NCBI RefSeq assembly: GCF_027912515.1
Contig: NZ_CP115464.1
Span: 744,001-808,000 of the forward strand
Source of the DNA: Brevundimonas sp. NIBR10
GTDB taxonomy: Bacteria > Pseudomonadota > Alphaproteobacteria > Caulobacterales > Caulobacteraceae
Direction: 5' to 3'
DNA: 64,000 nt
Each line of letters opens with the position of its first letter. The first letter of the stretch is position 1. The translations under genes were made by a program, and so were the position numbers. This document shows, one piece after another, positions 18,220 to 27,392 of the stretch. The notes beneath the pieces were generated by a model. That model made no database searches. It was not told where the DNA came from and saw nothing but the letters and a program-made list of their open reading frames with translations.

Positions 18220-18823
18220 GCGAACTGCGCGCCTGAAACCCTGCCCCTCGGCGAGAGCGGGGTAGCAAGGGCCAGGGCGGACCGGCCGGAGGGGGATCGC
18301 CCGGCCTGCACAAGCCTGCGACCTCTGCCAGGCAGGGCGACCCTCGTCGGCGCGGAAGGTCGGGGAGACCGGCCGCTCCGGCGGCGGAGCCGCTTCACCC
18401 TGGCCTGCGCGAGGGCGGAGCCCTTAGGCTGGAGGCGCGCCGTCAGGTCAGCAGCGATTTCCAGGTTCGCGGGCGACGGTGTTCCGCGGAGGCGGGGCGT
18501 GTCACCTCTGTGAGGTCTGCGGCCCGTGGCGACGGGGTCCGCCAGGACGATCGCGATCGATTGGACGACATCAGGCCTTCGCCTCGCCGGTCCGGCCGAC
18601 GGCCTTTGACGACGACCGGGTCTGGCGCGAGCGATCGTCTGAAGGGGCCTGACGCGCGGGCGGATGGATCAATCAGGCCCACTCATCAGCCGGTAAACGG
18701 ACGACGAGCTGTCGCCCGGCGTCTTGCGACCTCACCTGTCAGAAGCGCCAGCCACCGGTTGACGGCCAAGCTTAAGCATACGATACGATATAACATATCA
18801 TTCGTGTTATTCGGGGTGTTGTA
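18220..18823 (+). other. Noncoding junction between conjugation block and zinc island
   Basis: About 600 bp without a gene I can support. Short ORFs here (for example 18443-18682 on the minus strand) are Arg/Ser-rich and look like chance frames. The last 60 bases turn AT-rich and carry the promoter and Zur-like site of the downstream TonB receptor. The rest may hold a promoter for the conjugation operon or an element boundary, but no attachment repeat was identified. Confidence 0.4.
18782..18794 (+). promoter_or_regulatory. Candidate Zur box upstream of TonB receptor
   Basis: GATACGATATAAC lies 30 bp upstream of the ATG at 18824 in an AT-rich island within very GC-rich DNA. It matches 9 of 12 positions of GTTATA-N-TATAAC, with a perfect right half-site. 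It is the weakest of the series, together with the site at 29800. Confidence 0.5.
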
Positions 18824-21262
18824 ATGAGACATTTTCTGGGTGCTGCGGTCCTGGCCGGCGCGGCCCTGACCGGGGCGTCGGCCTGGGCGCAACAGGGCGA
18901 TCCTGTTCGGCCCGCCCAGACCCGCGACGCGGAGAGCTCTGACGATCAGGTGGACGCCGTGGACGAGGTGGTGGTCACCGGTTCGCTGATCCGGGGGTTG
19001 CCTCGCGAATATGTGGCCAGCCCGCTGTTCAGCCATGGGCGGGAGGAGATCGAGGGATCAGGCGCGCCTTCCCTGGGCCAGTATATTCTCTCGATCCCCC
19101 AGAACTTCACCGGGGACCTCAGCGAGTTCGCGACTACGGCGGCCGGTATCGGCAGCCCGCTCGGCGACGCCACGACCTATAACCAGTTCGACGCCTTCGC
19201 CGGCTTCGCCCTGCGGGGTCTGGCCTCCGACGCCACGCTGACCCTGCTGAATGGTCGGCGTATGGCCTCGGTCGGGATGACCGAAGCCCCGACGGTTTCA
19301 GTGCTCCCGTCCGCGCTGATCGAACGGATCGACATCATTCCCGACGGCGCCTCGGCCACCTATGGGGCTGACGCCGTCGCGGGCGTGGTCAACATCGTGA
19401 CGCGACGGCCGAAGGACGGCCTGGAGTTGCGCGTTCGGGGCGCGACCTCCACGCGGACGGGCAAGACCGATCTTGAAGCGAGCGCGCTCGGCGGCCGATC
19501 CTGGGGCAGCGGGTCCGCCTATGCGATGGCCATGATCCAGGACAGGACGCCCTTCATCGACACGCCCGTCGAGGTCAACGGCAGCGACTACCAGATCACC
19601 CAGTTGCCGGATGAGCGTCTGACGGGCCTCTATGCCGGCGTCGAGCAGCACGCGGGGGATTTCACCTTCACGGTGGACGCCTCGCGGTTCGACCGCGACC
19701 GTGAATCCCGTCAGTATTTCCTCGACGCCCCCGCGAGCGACCGGCTGTATCAGTCGTCGACCGACGGATATGCGATCTACAGCGGCGTGAACTGGCGCGG
19801 CTCCAGACGCAGCTCCGTCGACCTGACCGTCGACTACAGCGAGAACTTCACCCAAAGCCGGCTGACGCGGCCGAACCGGCCGACGCTGGCGCCCTCCGTT
19901 CGCGACTACACGAACACCCTGCTGGTCGCCGAGCTCCGCGGACAGACCACCCTGCTGACGCTTCCTGGCGGACCGGTTCTGGTCGCCGGGGGCGTGCAGC
20001 ATCGCGAGGAGACGCTATCGACCAACGCGCCGGTCTTTTTCGGCCGCGACGGCGGCGAACGCGAGGTCGATTCGGTCTTTGGCGAGCTCAACGTTCCGGT
20101 GATCTCGCGCGACCAGGCGATCCCGTGGGTGCAGGGGCTCACCCTGTCGGCGGCTGCCCGTTATGAGGATCTCGGCTTCGACACCGCCCTGGCGCCCAAG
20201 GTGGGGATGCGCTGGCAGGTCAATGATGTCATCGCTTTGCGGGGGACATGGGCCCGCTCCTTCCTTGTTCCGCGCTTCCGCGACACCATCGGCATTTCGG
20301 AACAGGTCTCGTTCTGGAGTGAGCCCTACGCCTTCCTGAACCCGTCCGACCAGAACCCACTCGTGCCGACGGGCGATGCGGTGATCATGTATCGCGCCGG
20401 CGCCAATCCGGATCTGAAGACCCAGAACGCGGAGACCTTCACCCTGGGCTTCGATCTGACGCCGTCGTTCCTGCCCGGGCTTGAGGTGCGCGCAGGCTAT
20501 TACAACATCCGCATTTCCGATCGTGTCGGCACGCCCACGCCGGAGGACAGTCTGTCTGTCGCCGATCTGCAGGTGTTCAACGTCGTCAATCCGACCCTGG
20601 CCCAGGTGCAGGCCATCCTTCAGAACCCCGTCGTAACGCAACGCTTCGCCGTGGATGTGCCCTTTTACAACAACGGGCGGTACTACAACTTCCCCAATGC
20701 GGCGGCGGTGCCGACCAGCCTTCTGTCCCAGATCCAGCTGATCGCCGACATCCGCTCGCAGAATTTCGCCGAGGAGGCGACCGACGGCCTGGATCTCGAC
20801 GTCCGGTACGATACCGAACTTCTGGGCGGGCCGTTGCGGGTGAAGTTCACGGCGCAATACATCCTGTCGCTCGAACTCACGGCAGGGGGCGGCACGGTCG
20901 TCTCCCGTCTGGGCGGCTATGCCAAGCCGGCCGATCTGAAACTCAACGGGTCGGTCGTCTGGGGACGAGACGGCGTCTCGGTTGGTTCGGTGATCAACTA
21001 TGTCGACGCGATCACCGACGATCGGCCCGGCGAACCGGTCCGCGAAATCAATCCCTATACGACGGCGTCGCTGTTTCTCGGCTTCGACCTGGGCCGGGTC
21101 ACGTCCAGACCGTGGCTGGACGGCAGCGAGCTGCAGATCGTCGTGGCCAACGTCTTCGATCAACAGCCTTCAACGGTCGTCGACGGCGTCCTGGGCTATG
21201 ATCCTTTCAACAATCCGCCCAATCCGCGGACGGTGGGCCTCATCCTCACATCGACCTTCTGA
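18824..21262 (+). CDS. TonB-dependent outer-membrane receptor
   Basis: An 812-residue receptor with a signal peptide (cleavage near SAWA-QQ), a TonB box region (VDEVVVTGSLIRG), a plug domain with FALRGLASDATLTLLNGRRM and IERIDIIPDGASATYGADAV, and a long beta-barrel ending in aromatic-terminal LILTSTF. The plug motifs place it in the large TonB class typical of Caulobacterales and sphingomonads. The Zur-like site just upstream suggests import of zinc or a zinc-metallophore complex, but the substrate is not readable from the sequence. It is monocistronic and followed by a hairpin terminator. Confidence 0.93.
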   Translation: MRHFLGAAVLAGAALTGASAWAQQGDPVRPAQTRDAESSDDQVDAVDEVVVTGSLIRGLPREYVASPLFSHGREEIEGSGAPSLGQYILSIPQNFTGDLSEFATTAAGIGSPLGDATTYNQFDAFAGFALRGLASDATLTLLNGRRMASVGMTEAPTVSVLPSALIERIDIIPDGASATYGADAVAGVVNIVTRRPKDGLELRVRGATSTRTGKTDLEASALGGRSWGSGSAYAMAMIQDRTPFIDTPVEVNGSDYQITQLPDERLTGLYAGVEQHAGDFTFTVDASRFDRDRESRQYFLDAPASDRLYQSSTDGYAIYSGVNWRGSRRSSVDLTVDYSENFTQSRLTRPNRPTLAPSVRDYTNTLLVAELRGQTTLLTLPGGPVLVAGGVQHREETLSTNAPVFFGRDGGEREVDSVFGELNVPVISRDQAIPWVQGLTLSAAARYEDLGFDTALAPKVGMRWQVNDVIALRGTWARSFLVPRFRDTIGISEQVSFWSEPYAFLNPSDQNPLVPTGDAVIMYRAGANPDLKTQNAETFTLGFDLTPSFLPGLEVRAGYYNIRISDRVGTPTPEDSLSVADLQVFNVVNPTLAQVQAILQNPVVTQRFAVDVPFYNNGRYYNFPNAAAVPTSLLSQIQLIADIRSQNFAEEATDGLDLDVRYDTELLGGPLRVKFTAQYILSLELTAGGGTVVSRLGGYAKPADLKLNGSVVWGRDGVSVGSVINYVDAITDDRPGEPVREINPYTTASLFLGFDLGRVTSRPWLDGSELQIVVANVFDQQPSTVVDGVLGYDPFNNPPNPRTVGLILTSTF

Positions 21263-21281
21263 CGACGCGCTGACGTCTCAT

Positions 21282-21319
21282 CCTTCGGCGGGCCGGCGCT
21301 CCGGGCCGCCCGCCGAAGG
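21282..21319. terminator. Hairpin terminator between TonB receptor and zur
   Basis: Perfect 12-bp inverted repeat (CCTTCGGCGGGC with GCCCGCCGAAGG) around a 14-base loop, 20 bp after the receptor stop and in the gap before the convergent zur gene. There is no long U-tract. Confidence 0.6.
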
Positions 21320-21504
21320 CCTGACCGCGTTCGGGAAGGCTTCGGCGCGCGCCGCCGCCTTCGGTGTCTGGACGGGCGCGCAGGATCGTCGGGTTGACGT
21401 CGCCCTCGCCCGCGGGCCGACGCCTGCAGTCCGGGCGGAGCGCTGACGTCCCTTCTCCCTCAAGGCCCATAAGGCCGCTTAAGGGCTTCAGCCGCCTTTC
21501 GTCT

Positions 21505-21981
21505 TCAGCGGCAGGCCCGGCATCGGCCGAGGATTTCCACGGTCGTATGGTCGATGACGAACCCCTCGTCCTCGGCGGCCGCGGACAGTCCCATATGCTC
21601 GGGCGGCGCCACCTCGGCGGTCGCCCCACAACAGCTGCAGATCAGGAAGGCGGCGGTGTGGGCCACATCGCCCGAGCTGCAGGCGACAAAGGCGTTGGTG
21701 GAGGCGATACGGTGCACGAGGCCCTTGCGGGTCAGGAACTCCAGGGCGCGATAGACGGTCGGCGGCTTGGCGGCGTGACCGCCCTCCGCATAGTGGTCCA
21801 TCAGGTGGTAGGCTTTCACCGGCTCCCCGGCCTGCAACAGCATTTCGAACACGCGCCGCCGGGGCTCGGTCATCCGCTCGCCTTCGGCGGCCCAGTTGGC
21901 TTCGGCAGCGGCGACCAGCGCCTGGACCTGCGACGGCGTTCGGCGGCGATCGGCGGGGGCGTGGCTACAGACGTCGCTCAT
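21505..21981 (-). CDS. zur: Fur-family zinc uptake regulator Zur
   Basis: A 158-residue Fur-family repressor. The N-terminal winged helix includes RMTEPRRRVFEMLLQAGEPV and KPPTVYRALEFLTRKGLVHR. The C-terminal dimerisation domain carries a structural zinc site made from CSCCG and the terminal CRACR, plus AHTAAFLIC. The two CxxC pairs and the CRACR ending match Zur rather than Fur or PerR. It is divergent from znuD and shares the intergenic Zur-like site at 22041, implying autoregulation. With zinc bound it would repress the uptake genes around it. Confidence 0.93.
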   Translation of the reverse strand: MSDVCSHAPADRRRTPSQVQALVAAAEANWAAEGERMTEPRRRVFEMLLQAGEPVKAYHLMDHYAEGGHAAKPPTVYRALEFLTRKGLVHRIASTNAFVACSSGDVAHTAAFLICSCCGATAEVAPPEHMGLSAAAEDEGFVIDHTTVEILGRCRACR

Positions 21982-22040
21982 GAGACACAGCTAGCCATTC
22001 ACCGGAGGGTCCGCAACATCGCAGCTTGACCTGATGTGAC

Positions 22041-22053
22041 GTTATCTCATAAC
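22041..22053. promoter_or_regulatory. Candidate Zur box in the zur-znuD divergent promoter
   Basis: GTTATCTCATAAC is a perfect inverted repeat with 5-bp arms, matching 10 of 12 positions of GTTATA-N-TATAAC. It lies 33 bp upstream of the znuD ATG and 59 bp upstream of the zur start, so one site could control both genes. Confidence 0.75.
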
Positions 22054-22086
22054 AGGTCCGGACTCCCCCCGACCAGAGGTTCCCCC

Positions 22087-24141
22087 ATGCGTCCGTTTGT
22101 CGCTCCCGCCCGTCCTTCGCGGGCGATCCTTCTTGCCGCCGCCGGATGGGCCGCCCTGGCCGGCGCCGCGGCCGCCCAGACCGCGCCGGACAAGGCCGAT
22201 ACGGTCGATGACGTGATCGTCACGGCTGCGCCGTATGGCGTCAGCCAGCGGGCCTCGACCATCGCCACCGACGTCATCGACGAACAGGCCCTGGCCGTGG
22301 CGCCGGCCCAGTCGCTCGGCGATCTGCTGGCCAGCCAGCCGGGCCTGCGTTCGACCGACTTCGCCCCCGGCGCCAGCCGTCCCGTGATCCGCGGCCTGTC
22401 TGGTCCGCGCGTCCAGGTCCTGACCAACGGCATCGGCATGATCGACGCGTCCTCGGTCTCGCCCGATCACGCCGTGGCCACCGACCCGGCAGAGGCCAGC
22501 CGCATTGAGGTGGTGCGCGGCCCGGCGACCCTGATCTACGGCGGCTCGGCCATCGGCGGCGTGGTCAACATCATCGACAATCGGATCCCGACGGAAATTC
22601 CCGAAGGCGGCCTCTCCGGCGTGATCTCGACCCAGGCGTCGAGCGTCGACGACGGCCGGTCTGTCTTCGGTCGTCTGACCGCCGGAACCGGTCACTTCGC
22701 CTTCAATATCGACGGCGTGAAACGCACCAGCGACGATTATGATATCCCGTCGCCCGCCCGTTCGGCCCGTCTGGCGGCCGAGGACGGCGAGCCGCGCGGC
22801 GAGGGCGGCAAACAGGCGAACTCCTATACCGACCTGGAAGCCTGGGGCGTCGGCGCGTCCTGGATCGGCGACAAGGGTTTCCTCGGCGCGTCGTACAAGG
22901 ACACCGACAGCGAATACGGCACGGTGGCGGAGGAATCGGTCTTCATCCAGCTGCATCAGACCCGTGAGGATCTGCGCGGCGAGTATCGCTTCGACGGTGG
23001 TCCCTTCTCTGCGGTGCGGGGCAATTTCGGCCACGCCGAATACACCCACACCGAGTTCGAAGGCCCCGGCGAGCCGGGCACCATTTTCAACTCGGACGGC
23101 GAGGAAGGCCGGATCGACCTCGTCCAGCGCGCCCGGTCGATCGGCGGCGGGACCTGGAACGCCGCCTATGGCGTCCAGGCGCTGAAGCGCAATTTCGAGG
23201 CGATCGGCGATGAGGCCTTCGTTCCCACCACCGACATCGAGGAAGGCGGGGTCTATACGGTCCAGCGCCTCGACCGCGGCGCCTTCGGTTTTGAAGGCGG
23301 ACTGCGCTACGACCGGCGCACCCTAAGCGCGACGCCGATCGGAACGGTGAGCGAGGTCGAGCGGGAGTTCGACAATGTCTCGGCCTCCGCCGCTGTGTTC
23401 GTGCGTCCGGCGCCGGGCCTGTTCCTCGGTCTGAGCCTGGCCCACAACGAGCGGGCGCCGTCCGAGGTCGAACTGTTCGCCGACGGCGTCCATATCGCGA
23501 CCGCCGCCTATGAGACCGGCGACCGCACCCTCGACACCGAAAAGGTCAATACGCTTGAAGGCACGGTCCACTACGACACCGGCCGATTCAGCGGGGACCT
23601 GCACGTCTATGGATCCAAGTACGACGGCTTCATCGACGAGCGTCCGACCGGAGACACCTATCTCTTCGTGGAAGAGAACGAGGAGTTTCCCGTCTATCAG
23701 TTCGTCCAGACCGACGCGACCTTCTACGGCTTCGAACTGGAGGGCTCCTACGCCCTGTGGGAAAGCGGGGCCAACAAGCTCGCCCTGGAAGGCCAGGCGG
23801 ACTATGTGCACGCCGAAACCGACCTCGGTCCGGCAGCGCGGATCCCGCCCTACTCCGTGACGGGTCGACTGGCCTGGACCTCGACGCCGTTCGACGCCAG
23901 TGTCGAGGTGCGCCACGTCGGCGCCCAGGATCGTGTCGCCGATCTTGAACTGCCCACTGACGACTACACCTTGCTGAACCTCTCCGCCGCCTGGCGTCCG
24001 ATGGCTGACCGCAATGTCACCCTGTTCGCCGAGGCGCATAACCTGACCGACGAGGAGGCGCGCGAGCATGTGTCCTTCCTCAAGGACATTGCGCCCCTGC
24101 CGGGTCGCAATCTCCGCGTGGGCGTCGCCTACCGGTTCTAG
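22087..24141 (+). CDS. znuD: ZnuD-like TonB-dependent zinc receptor
   Basis: A 684-residue outer-membrane receptor; ATG at 22087 gives a clean signal peptide (cleavage near AAA-QT). It has a TonB box (DDVIVTAAPYG), a plug with the ZnuD-like VIRGLSGPRVQVLTNGIGMI and IEVVRGPATLIYGGSAIGGV, and a 22-strand-type barrel with NERAPSEVELFADGVHIATA, ending RVGVAYRF. Substrate is probably free or weakly complexed zinc. Shared promoter with zur strongly supports zinc regulation. A bidirectional hairpin follows the stop. Confidence 0.92.
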   Translation: MRPFVAPARPSRAILLAAAGWAALAGAAAAQTAPDKADTVDDVIVTAAPYGVSQRASTIATDVIDEQALAVAPAQSLGDLLASQPGLRSTDFAPGASRPVIRGLSGPRVQVLTNGIGMIDASSVSPDHAVATDPAEASRIEVVRGPATLIYGGSAIGGVVNIIDNRIPTEIPEGGLSGVISTQASSVDDGRSVFGRLTAGTGHFAFNIDGVKRTSDDYDIPSPARSARLAAEDGEPRGEGGKQANSYTDLEAWGVGASWIGDKGFLGASYKDTDSEYGTVAEESVFIQLHQTREDLRGEYRFDGGPFSAVRGNFGHAEYTHTEFEGPGEPGTIFNSDGEEGRIDLVQRARSIGGGTWNAAYGVQALKRNFEAIGDEAFVPTTDIEEGGVYTVQRLDRGAFGFEGGLRYDRRTLSATPIGTVSEVEREFDNVSASAAVFVRPAPGLFLGLSLAHNERAPSEVELFADGVHIATAAYETGDRTLDTEKVNTLEGTVHYDTGRFSGDLHVYGSKYDGFIDERPTGDTYLFVEENEEFPVYQFVQTDATFYGFELEGSYALWESGANKLALEGQADYVHAETDLGPAARIPPYSVTGRLAWTSTPFDASVEVRHVGAQDRVADLELPTDDYTLLNLSAAWRPMADRNVTLFAEAHNLTDEEAREHVSFLKDIAPLPGRNLRVGVAYRF

Positions 24142-24186
24142 AGCTCTCCGGCGCCGGCTGTTCCCCCTTCAGGACGTCGCGAGATG

Positions 24187-24217
24187 AAGGCTGTGCGCGG
24201 GCCCCGCGCACAGCCTT
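24187..24217. terminator. Bidirectional terminator between znuD and phoX
   Basis: Perfect inverted repeat with 15-bp arms (AAGGCTGTGCGCGGG and its complement) separated by one base, in the gap between convergent znuD and phoX. The A-rich left flank and T-rich right end fit termination in both directions. Confidence 0.8.
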
Positions 24218-24231
24218 CTGTCGTTTCGGCC

Positions 24232-25638
24232 TCAGGCCCCGCCGCGGCGGGGCCAAGGGCCTTCAATGGCGAGCGTCAGTCCCGGGTTCTGGATATTGAC
24301 GAACAGCACCGCGCCGTCCGGGGAGAAGACAGCGCCGGCGAATTCGGCGTTCGCGGGGTGAACGTTGCGCGCCAGGGTGTAGAGGCGCCCGCCGGGGGTG
24401 ACGCCCTTGATGTGGTTGCGAACCGTCTCTGAATAGTTGTCCTCGCACACGATCAGATCGCCCCAGGGCGCGACGGTCAGGTTGTCGCCCATGTTGAGAG
24501 TCTTCTCGTCGGCGCTTTCGACGAACAACTGGACCCGCCCGGGCGCGCGCGCTTCTTGCGGCCGGCCCTCGTCCGGCGAGGGACGATAGCGAAGGATCTG
24601 GCCGCGCTGGATCGGCCCGCCGGAGGTGGCGGTGAGATACAGTTCGCCGTCGCCCCAGTGCACGCCTTCGCCGCGTGACACGCGAACCGCGCCCGAGGCA
24701 TGACCCCGAAGCCGCAGGTCGCTGTCCGGACTGTCCACATGGTCCAGATCGATCCAGTCGACGTCGAGCCAGTCGCCGGGCGCCCAGAACCGGTCGGTAT
24801 GGTTGGAACTGTCGGCGGACCGGGCGCCGCGGATCGCCATGGCCTGCAGCCGTCCGCCACCCCGGAGGTCGCCGGCGCGCTCCGGCACGAACCGGTAGAA
24901 CAGGCCGTCGACCTTGTCTTCGGTGAGATAGGCGACGCCCGTGGACGGATCGATACAGACCGCCTCGTGGTCGAAGCGGCCAAGGCCGGTCAGGGGCACA
25001 GGGTCGACCAGACCCGTGGCGTTGGAGGGCACCTCGAAGACCCAGCCGTGCGGGCGCTGAACGTCGGCGCTGGCGGGCGTTTCCTCGGTTTCCTCGCAAC
25101 TGAGCCAGGATCCCCACGGGGTCTGGCCGCCGCAGCAGTTGGTGCTCGTTCCGGCGAGGCTAAGGTGCTGATGCACGAGCCGGCGGGCCCGCAGATCATA
25201 GACCAGGGTGGTGACGCCGCCCGGCAGGGGGCGGCCGTCGGCGAAGGTGTCGAAGACCTTGTCGCGCGCCAGCCGTCCCAGCCGCTCCTCACGCGGGCCG
25301 CCGGGTCCCTGGATCCGGTGGGTTTCGACCGCGCCCTTCAGTTCGTGATTGCGGACCAGGGCGACGCGATCGCCGCCGAGGGCAAAACAGCCCATGCCAT
25401 CGAACTGGCCCGGCGTGATCAGGCCGTCGTCCATCGTCGTTCCCGCCCGGGAAATGATCCGGTAGACAAAGCCGCGGGGCAGGTCGAGGACGCCGTGAGG
25501 ATCGGGCAGGAGCGGCCCGTAGCCCGCGACCTGGTTGATATAGGTTTCCCCTGGCTCAGCCCGGACCTGGCGCGCGAAGCCGCCAAAGGCGAGGGCGGCG
25601 CCGCCGCGAACAATCAGACTGCGACGATCAAGGGGCAT
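24232..25638 (-). CDS. phoX: PhoX-family (DUF839) alkaline phosphatase
   Basis: A 468-residue periplasmic phosphatase exported by the Tat route (DRRSLIVRGGAALAFGGFAR, twin arginine at residues 5-6). The beta-propeller shows family motifs FDGMGCFAL, LVRNHE, STNCCGGQTPWGSWLSCEE, GRFDHEAVCIDPSTG, YLTEDKVDGLFYRF, and MGDNLTVAPWGDLIVCED. PhoX enzymes use iron and calcium rather than zinc. The gene is divergent from a DUF3299 gene, and a perfect Zur-like palindrome lies 36 bp upstream of its start. I infer zinc-starvation induction as a replacement for zinc-dependent PhoA. Confidence 0.9.
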   Translation of the reverse strand: MPLDRRSLIVRGGAALAFGGFARQVRAEPGETYINQVAGYGPLLPDPHGVLDLPRGFVYRIISRAGTTMDDGLITPGQFDGMGCFALGGDRVALVRNHELKGAVETHRIQGPGGPREERLGRLARDKVFDTFADGRPLPGGVTTLVYDLRARRLVHQHLSLAGTSTNCCGGQTPWGSWLSCEETEETPASADVQRPHGWVFEVPSNATGLVDPVPLTGLGRFDHEAVCIDPSTGVAYLTEDKVDGLFYRFVPERAGDLRGGGRLQAMAIRGARSADSSNHTDRFWAPGDWLDVDWIDLDHVDSPDSDLRLRGHASGAVRVSRGEGVHWGDGELYLTATSGGPIQRGQILRYRPSPDEGRPQEARAPGRVQLFVESADEKTLNMGDNLTVAPWGDLIVCEDNYSETVRNHIKGVTPGGRLYTLARNVHPANAEFAGAVFSPDGAVLFVNIQNPGLTLAIEGPWPRRGGA

Positions 25639-25673
25639 GAGGAAACCTGGCGATGTCTGGTGGTTTGGGGTGT

Positions 25674-25686
25674 GTTATACTATAAC
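25674..25686. promoter_or_regulatory. Perfect candidate Zur box (phoX / DUF3299 promoter)
   Basis: GTTATACTATAAC is a perfect 13-bp palindrome that matches GTTATA-N-TATAAC at all 12 positions. It lies in the 99-bp gap between divergent phoX (start 25638) and the DUF3299 gene (start 25738), so it could control both. Confidence 0.85.
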
Positions 25687-25737
25687 GACCCATTGAGACG
25701 GTCGGGTGACGACCGGCTCGCGCGCCGGAGGGTTGGC

Positions 25738-26196
25738 ATGCGTCGAAGAGAGCTTTTGCTCACGCCTCTCGCGCTGGGCCTTGTCGGCGCACAGGTCCGC
25801 GCCGGCGCCCCGCAATGGAACGGCGGCCATCCGGTCAGCGACGATCCGCTGTGGGAGCCCTTGTCGGCCGCGGCGGTGACGGTTGATCGCGCCAGCGGCG
25901 CGCTCCATGCCGGGTTTCGTCCCGAGATCATCCTCATGGCCGAGCAGATCGTCACCGTTGAGGGATTCATCCTTCCCCTCGACATTCTGAGATCCACCAA
26001 CCATTTCGCGCTGACGCGACGCAATGCGGGCTGTCCGTTCTGCGCGCCGAACCAGCCGACCGAAGCGGTGGAGGTCGTGTCTGTCAGCCCTGTGACCGTG
26101 GGACCCGAACTCACGCGGATGCGCGGGAGACTGCACCTTCACAGCAGCAGCGACCAGGGCATGTTCTACCAGCTGACCGAGGCGCGCCGCGCCTGA
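25738..26196 (+). CDS. DUF3299 domain protein, copy A
   Basis: A 152-residue exported protein; ATG at 25738 follows a GGAGGG ribosome site by five bases. N-terminal MRRRELLLTPLALGLVGAQV is a signal peptide, possibly Tat. The DUF3299 core contains GFILPLD, a His (NHFALTRR), and a CxxC (GCPFCAPNQPTEAVEV), then RLHLHSSSDQGMFYQL. The Cys/His set suggests metal binding, but no function is established. It is convergent with copies B and C, whose operon ends 5 bp away. Confidence 0.85.
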   Translation: MRRRELLLTPLALGLVGAQVRAGAPQWNGGHPVSDDPLWEPLSAAAVTVDRASGALHAGFRPEIILMAEQIVTVEGFILPLDILRSTNHFALTRRNAGCPFCAPNQPTEAVEVVSVSPVTVGPELTRMRGRLHLHSSSDQGMFYQLTEARRA

Positions 26197-26201
26197 GCGG
26201 A

Positions 26202-26918
26202 TCAATAGTCGGCCGACACCTGGCGCAGGACGGTCGCGGTGCTGTCGTCGAGGGTGAAGAACAGGCCCTTGTCGGCATTGTTGGCGAGACCGAAGCGGCC
26301 CGAAATCCGCAGCAGGCTGTAGCCGGAGCGCACCGGCCGGGCGGTGCGGACCTCAATGACCTCGTTGGGGTCGCCGGGGGGGCAGAAGAAGCAGACCGGC
26401 GTGTAGGGCGAGATGAGGAAATGGCGCGTGGTGTCGGTCGCTTCCAGCGGCACCATGAAGCCGCTGATGGTCAGCCGGGTTCCGGCCAGCGCCCGGACCT
26501 GGGGGGAGTGGGCGGCGGTGTAGTAGCCGTCCTTGTCGATGCCGATCCGTGTGGTCCGCAACACGGCCCATTCCCGGTCATGCGATTGGGGAAGTCCGGA
26601 CTGCTGGATCCGTTCGCCGGCGATTTCCGCAGGCGGTCCGCCTCCGGCCAGGGGTTCGGCGGCCCCTTCCGGACCGCCGAACCCGTCGTCGGCGACAGGA
26701 AGATCACTGAGGCGGGCGTCCTCACGCAAGGGCGCGACGGCGGCGTCGATCGCGGCGTTCTCCTGGGCCGTCACCTCGGCGCTCACGGCGCGGGGCGCGT
26801 TCGACGGCTCGCGCGGGCGGGTCGGATGGCAGGCGGCCGTGGCCATCACCCCTGCGACGGCAAGCGTGAACAGGCCGGGGCAGCTTCGCCTGGACGCCAT
26901 GAGGCGGCGCGGCGTCAA
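26202..26918 (-). CDS. DUF3299 domain lipoprotein, copy B
   Basis: A 238-residue lipoprotein: signal with lipobox ATAAC (Cys about residue 30), then an acidic/Pro-rich linker of about 90 residues, then the DUF3299 core with GFMVPLEATDTTRHFLIS, the CxxC PVCFFCPPGDPNEVIEVR, and GRFGLANNADKGLFFTLD. It is the last gene of the five-gene transporter operon and overlaps copy C by four bases. The longer linker distinguishes it from copies A and C, perhaps reaching across the periplasm. Confidence 0.85.
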   Translation of the reverse strand: MTPRRLMASRRSCPGLFTLAVAGVMATAACHPTRPREPSNAPRAVSAEVTAQENAAIDAAVAPLREDARLSDLPVADDGFGGPEGAAEPLAGGGPPAEIAGERIQQSGLPQSHDREWAVLRTTRIGIDKDGYYTAAHSPQVRALAGTRLTISGFMVPLEATDTTRHFLISPYTPVCFFCPPGDPNEVIEVRTARPVRSGYSLLRISGRFGLANNADKGLFFTLDDSTATVLRQVSADY

Positions 26919-27391
26919 CGGGCGACCGCCTGATCGAGCTGGAAGAAGAAGCCGCTGTCACTGCTCGGGTGCAGGCTCAACCGCCCCGAGACCTGGATGA
27001 GATCGGTGGTGTTCGCATGGGGTTGAATGAGGCGAACTTCGATCGCTTCCGTCGGCAGGCTCGGCGGGCAGAAGTCGCACTGGTGGTTCTTGCGCATGAG
27101 ACCAAAATGGCGCGTCGCCCTGGCCGCCTCCAGCGGCAGCATGAAGCCCATGATGGTGATCGGCCGACCCGCAAGGCGCGTCACGTCCGGCCGGAACGTC
27201 GCTGTATAGGCGCCGGAGCGCCGGTCCATGACGATCGGCGTGGTGGCGAACCGGGTCCACAGGGGATCCGGGCTGAGAACCTGCATATGGCCAGGGCGCT
27301 CGTCCTCCTCCTGCCAGGCGGGGAGGGTCGCCAGGGCTGCGGCGGCGCCGAGGGTCGTCAAAAGGCTCCGGCGGGACGCCATCAGGGTCAT
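26915..27391 (-). CDS. DUF3299 domain protein, copy C
   Basis: A 158-residue exported protein. I use ATG 27391 (MTLMASRRSLLTTLGAAAAL), one base after the permease stop; the longer frame to 27595 lies inside the permease gene. The signal ends near residue 25. The DUF3299 core has GFMLPLEAARATRHFGLM, the CxxC HQCDFCPPSLPTEAIEVR, and RLSLHPSSDSGFFFQLDQ. It is closer to copy A than to copy B. Three copies within 1.7 kb is notable. Confidence 0.85.
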   Translation of the reverse strand: MTLMASRRSLLTTLGAAAALATLPAWQEEDERPGHMQVLSPDPLWTRFATTPIVMDRRSGAYTATFRPDVTRLAGRPITIMGFMLPLEAARATRHFGLMRKNHQCDFCPPSLPTEAIEVRLIQPHANTTDLIQVSGRLSLHPSSDSGFFFQLDQAVAR

Positions 27392-27392
27392 T

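Noticed and set aside
18443..18682. 79-residue ORF as a DUF2285 remnant
   Set aside because: Composition is Arg/Ser/Pro-rich and I could not find the DUF2285 pattern in any frame of the gap.
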